From contig NZ_VORX01000010.1 of assembly GCF_007997285.1 (NCBI RefSeq), positions 40,179 through 104,178 of the forward strand: 64,000 bases of DNA. The letters run 5' to 3'. The position numbers and the translations under genes are program-made. Position 1 is the first letter of the stretch. Every line of letters starts with the position of its first letter. Below the pieces are notes generated by a model. That model had not been told where the DNA came from, did not search any database, and saw only the letters and a list, made by a program, of their open reading frames with translations. This DNA is from Gelidibacter salicanalis (GTDB lineage Bacteria > Bacteroidota > Bacteroidia > Flavobacteriales > Flavobacteriaceae). This document shows positions 61,122 to 64,000 of the stretch, in pieces.

Positions 61122-62873
61122 ATGCCACAAAACTTAACGCGTTTATTCGATATTCCAGCATATCAATTAAAACATACACCACACGATAAGGCGTTTAATA
61201 CAAAAACAGGAGGTAATTGGTTGTCTTTGAGCACGCAAGATTACTGTAGTCAAATTGATACTATAAGTACTGCGTTACTAGAATTAGGTGTTCAAGCGGG
61301 CGATAAAATTGCTGTAGTAACAGAAATAAACTGTGTGGAATGGCATATTTTAGATATGGCAGTTTTGCAAATTGGGGCAATTAACGTGCCCTTATATGCG
61401 ACATTGTCTTCAAAAGATTATGAATTTATTTTAAACCATTCCGATTCAAAATTTTGCTTCGTTTCCAATACAGATTTATTTAATAAAGTAAAAGCAATAC
61501 AACCAAACACGCAAGTAGCTACTATTTTTTCTTTTGATAACACTGTTTGCCTTGACAATTGGGAACATTTGTTAGCTTTAGGTCAGAACGTAAATCATCA
61601 AAAAGAACTCGAACAACGAAAGGCAAATGTGTCGCCAAAAGACCTTGCAACCATTGCTTATACTTCCGGAACCACAGGAGTTCCAAAAGGTGTCATGATT
61701 GCGCATGAAGAATTATTACATACGGCAACGACGTGTAAGGATCTTATAAATCTTCAAGAGTCCTACCTTCCAATGCTGAGTTATTTACCAATTAGCCATG
61801 TTTTTGAGCGACTAGTAACGTATTATTACCAGTACATGGGAATGGAGATTTATTTTGCGGAATCTCTTGAAAGGCTAGTGGATAACTTTCAAGAAGTAAA
61901 GCCAGTATTTTTACCTATTGTACCTCGCTTATTAGAAAAAATTTATGATAAGATTATGGCAAAAGGTAATGCGCTTTCAGGTGTAAAGAAAAGTTTGTTT
62001 TTCTGGGCAGTAAGACTAGCCGAAAACACTGAAATAGGGCAAAAAAGAGGCTTAAAACACAAAATAGCAGATACATTAATTTATAGTAAATGGCGTGCTA
62101 TTTTTGGTGGCGATTTACGATTTTTTATATCGGGTTCTGCACCTTTACAAGAACGTTTAATAAAAGTGTTTACTGCGGCAGGATTGCCAATATATGAAGG
62201 TTATGGAATGACGGAGTCCTCTGGAGTCATCTCTTTAAATAGCTATAAAAAAGGTGGGGTAAAAGTGGGAACCGTAGGAAAAATAATGCCAGGTTTAGAA
62301 GTTAAGATCGCAACAGATGGCGAAATTCTCGTTAAAGGGAAAAATATTCTAAAGGGGTATTACAAAAATGAAGAAAAAACCAATGAAGCTATAAAAGATG
62401 GTTTTTTTCATACAGGTGATATCGGCGAAATTTGTAATGATGGATCTCTAAAAATTACGGACCGAAAAAAAGAAATGTTTAAAACTTCTGGCGGCAAATA
62501 TATTGCTCCAGCAATGATTGAAAATATGATGAAACAGTCGCCATTTATTGAACAGATTATGGTGATTGGCGAAGGCTATAAAATGCCTGCCGCACTCATT
62601 CAAGTCAACTATGACTTTGTTAGCGATTGGGCAAAAAAGAACAATCATATCATAACCGATATTACGACCGATAAAACCCATATTGCCCAAATTCAAAAGG
62701 ATATTGATGTGTATGGTGAAAGTTTAGGGAAGTGGGAGCAAATCAAGAAATTTGAAATCACACCTGAAGCATGGACCATTGAAGCTGGACATTTAACACC
62801 GACGATGAAATTGAAACGTAAGGTCATCAAAGAAAAATATCAAGATCTTTTTGTTAAAATATATTTGAGATAA
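61122..62873 (+). CDS. Long-chain fatty-acid-CoA ligase (AMP-forming)
   Basis: A 583-residue acyl-CoA synthetase. The phosphate loop is IAYTSGTTGVPKGVMIAH; MLSYLPISHVFERL and FISGSAPLQERLIKVFTAAGLPIYEGYGMTE follow; the hinge region is DRKKEMFKTSGGKYIAPAMIE. The ATP/acyl-adenylate features are of the long-chain class. It activates fatty acids for the enzymes encoded upstream and is the last gene of the operon. A convergent DUF4251 gene follows. Confidence 0.94.
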   Translation: MPQNLTRLFDIPAYQLKHTPHDKAFNTKTGGNWLSLSTQDYCSQIDTISTALLELGVQAGDKIAVVTEINCVEWHILDMAVLQIGAINVPLYATLSSKDYEFILNHSDSKFCFVSNTDLFNKVKAIQPNTQVATIFSFDNTVCLDNWEHLLALGQNVNHQKELEQRKANVSPKDLATIAYTSGTTGVPKGVMIAHEELLHTATTCKDLINLQESYLPMLSYLPISHVFERLVTYYYQYMGMEIYFAESLERLVDNFQEVKPVFLPIVPRLLEKIYDKIMAKGNALSGVKKSLFFWAVRLAENTEIGQKRGLKHKIADTLIYSKWRAIFGGDLRFFISGSAPLQERLIKVFTAAGLPIYEGYGMTESSGVISLNSYKKGGVKVGTVGKIMPGLEVKIATDGEILVKGKNILKGYYKNEEKTNEAIKDGFFHTGDIGEICNDGSLKITDRKKEMFKTSGGKYIAPAMIENMMKQSPFIEQIMVIGEGYKMPAALIQVNYDFVSDWAKKNNHIITDITTDKTHIAQIQKDIDVYGESLGKWEQIKKFEITPEAWTIEAGHLTPTMKLKRKVIKEKYQDLFVKIYLR

Positions 62874-63149
62874 TCTTCTATAGGTCTTCATAATATGCAT
62901 TTGTTGAAAAACGATTGTTTGACGAAAAATTGTTTGATGAAGTTTTGAACCAATAATAACAGAATTTTTAATTATTTACTAATCAGATAACTTTTGATTG
63001 ATGCTATTGAATCCAATAAAGATAACATTTACATATATAATCATAACTCAAAGCAGATTCAAGCATCAAAACCAACTGACATTAAATATTCATATTTGTT
63101 CTATAATTTATATTATGTAAAATAGAATTTTATAGGATATGAAATCCTA

Positions 63150-63719
63150 CTATTCTTTACCATCTTCCAATGCACTTACCCGTCCAGTATATTCTATAGA
63201 ACTCCTGGTGGTCGACTGGACTCTGATGGTGCTTCTTAAATTTGGATATAAGATAATCATCATATCGTAATGCTCACTGTTGCGATATTTATCGTCAATC
63301 TTAAAACGAATCTCTACAGCGTGTTTTTGATCATCATGCATCACTTGAAAATCTTTAGGCACATCATCAAATTCAATGCTGGTTTTATTATTGTTATAAC
63401 CACCGCCAAAATGCTGTTCCCCAAAAAAAGGTAAATAACCGCTGATACTGTCTCCTTTGATTGTCAATCTGTTAGCATTCGCGCTAATATCAATATTATT
63501 CGCGCTGTTACCCGGACCTAAAATCCGAGAGTTGGCCACGCGGCTAAACGCTGCCGAGGCAAATGGTGAGGCCCTGTTAGAGACAATTTCAAATGTTTGG
63601 GAGTCTACTAAATCCTTCAAATTCTGATACGCCTGATTATCCCGTGCCGTGAATTCTTTGGAAGAACCACAACCAATGAACACAAAGATTAACGCACTAT
63701 AAAGAATTAGGTTTTTCAT
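63150..63719 (-). CDS. DUF4251 lipoprotein
   Basis: A 189-residue lipoprotein with signal MKNLILYSALIFVFIGC. The mature domain contains the DUF4251 marks: LVDSQTFEIVSNRASPFASA, SISGYLPFFGEQHFGGGYN, TSIEFDDVPKDFQVMHDDQ and VEIRFKIDDKYRNSEHYDMMIILYPNLRSTIRV. Members are found in Bacteroidota only, with unknown function. Expected on the inner face of the outer membrane. Convergent with the acyl-CoA ligase gene. Confidence 0.85.
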   Translation of the reverse strand: MKNLILYSALIFVFIGCGSSKEFTARDNQAYQNLKDLVDSQTFEIVSNRASPFASAAFSRVANSRILGPGNSANNIDISANANRLTIKGDSISGYLPFFGEQHFGGGYNNNKTSIEFDDVPKDFQVMHDDQKHAVEIRFKIDDKYRNSEHYDMMIILYPNLRSTIRVQSTTRSSIEYTGRVSALEDGKE

Positions 63720-63780
63720 AGTTACTAATTTACGAATTTTGGATTAGAGTTGTATCAGATGATTAGAGAAAAGTTTTTGA

Positions 63781-63807
63781 CACGAATTTCACGAATTTCA
63801 CGAATTT
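63781..63807. repeat. Three tandem 9-base repeats
   Basis: CACGAATTT repeated three times, in the gap between the DUF4251 gene and the IS3 element. Confidence 0.7.
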
Positions 63808-63873
63808 TTCTTCTGTTGTACTCTGTGTAACCACTCTTAGATGATAGAAAAGAGAATAGAGAGAGGAGAAAAA

Positions 63874-64000
63874 TGTAAGTCCCTGATATAGGTTGACCAC
63901 TTTAATCAAAGTGTAAACTTATGAAAGCAAATTTAAAAACCTTAAAAAAGCACCGTATTTATTCGGAAGAATTTAAGCTCCAGATTGTTCATGATTTCGA
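63874..64000 (+). mobile_element. IS3-type insertion sequence, left end only
   Basis: The left end is placed at TGTAAGTCCCTGATATAGG (63874), starting with TG as IS3 ends do, 47 bases before the transposase ORF-A start. The element runs off the window, so the right inverted repeat cannot be checked. Confidence 0.55.
63921..64000 (+). CDS. IS3-family transposase ORF-A, N-terminal fragment
   Basis: An ATG at 63921 opens a frame running off the right edge. It reads KKHRIYSEEFKLQIVHDF after a basic start, the usual beginning of the ORF-A helix-turn-helix protein of IS3 elements (with YSEEFK near the N-terminus). Only about 26 residues are visible. Confidence 0.75.
   Translation, partial: MKANLKTLKKHRIYSEEFKLQIVHDF

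Noticed and set aside
62890..62950. Imperfect tandem GATTGTTTGA repeats after the acyl-CoA ligase
   Set aside because: Only two diverged copies in AT-rich DNA; no CRISPR-like spacing.

Overview
The window looks like a chromosomal segment from a member of the Flavobacteriaceae (Bacteroidota). The evidence is low GC content, many genes preceded by the flavobacterial promoter pattern TTG-N20-TAnnTTTG, weak Shine-Dalgarno sequences, and families typical of that group: Crp/Fnr regulators with an LSRIRK helix, a TPR sensor with a LuxR-like C-terminus, DUF2490, DUF4251 and PepSY-like proteins, and tandem DEAD-box helicases. No rRNA, tRNA or CRISPR array was seen. The right edge enters an IS3-type insertion sequence and the left edge cuts an OmpA-family lipoprotein gene.

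Layout. 1-1.9 kb: envelope genes (OmpA-like lipoprotein, MscS channel, a disordered acidic protein). 2.2-7.0 kb: a plus-strand redox and detoxification operon (decayed monooxygenase, Old Yellow Enzyme, aldehyde dehydrogenase, HbpS/GlcG, OsmC, Zn-alcohol dehydrogenase) closed by a strong terminator. 7.1-18 kb: mixed housekeeping genes, including an EamA exporter, a Ser/Thr dehydratase, a two-component system divergent from a PepSY-like protein, CDGSH, LLM and peroxiredoxin-like proteins. 18.1-20.8 kb: two tandem DEAD-box helicases. 20.8-25.6 kb: fatty-acid desaturase, Crp/Fnr regulator, and a nitric-oxide unit (qNOR, cupin, Rrf2/NsrR-like regulator) with a dyad over the regulator promoter. 25.6-27.4 kb: a decayed sodium:solute symporter followed by a DUF421 gene lying between two copies of a hairpin repeat. 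27.4-31.4 kb: the conserved TesA-like / YbbA / YbbP neighbourhood. 31.7-34.0 kb: an AT-rich stretch with a lone 614-residue protein ending in a PD-(D/E)XK nuclease domain, the best candidate for an undescribed defence gene. 34-40 kb: lipoproteins and a TolC-HlyD-ABC-2 export operon without an ATPase. 40-48.6 kb: leishmanolysin-like lipoprotein, an AraC regulator with a DUF4242 and a cyclase-like domain, a CynX-type transporter, an FAD oxidase, and a TPR regulator. 48.7-52.3 kb: a TetR-controlled carbonyl-detoxification operon. 52.4-53.9 kb: an NhaC-family transporter whose leader resembles a shortened SAM (S-box) riboswitch. 54-62.9 kb: a beta-oxidation operon, TetR-controlled on the evidence of an operator-like site, with all the enzymes to activate and shorten acyl chains. 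63.1-64 kb: DUF4251 lipoprotein and the IS3 left end.

The points most worth checking are the nuclease-domain protein, the S-box-like leader before the NhaC gene, the hairpin repeats around the DUF421 gene, and the operator-like dyads that sit exactly on predicted promoters of the Rrf2 and TetR units. All functions are inferred from reading the sequence; no database search was run.
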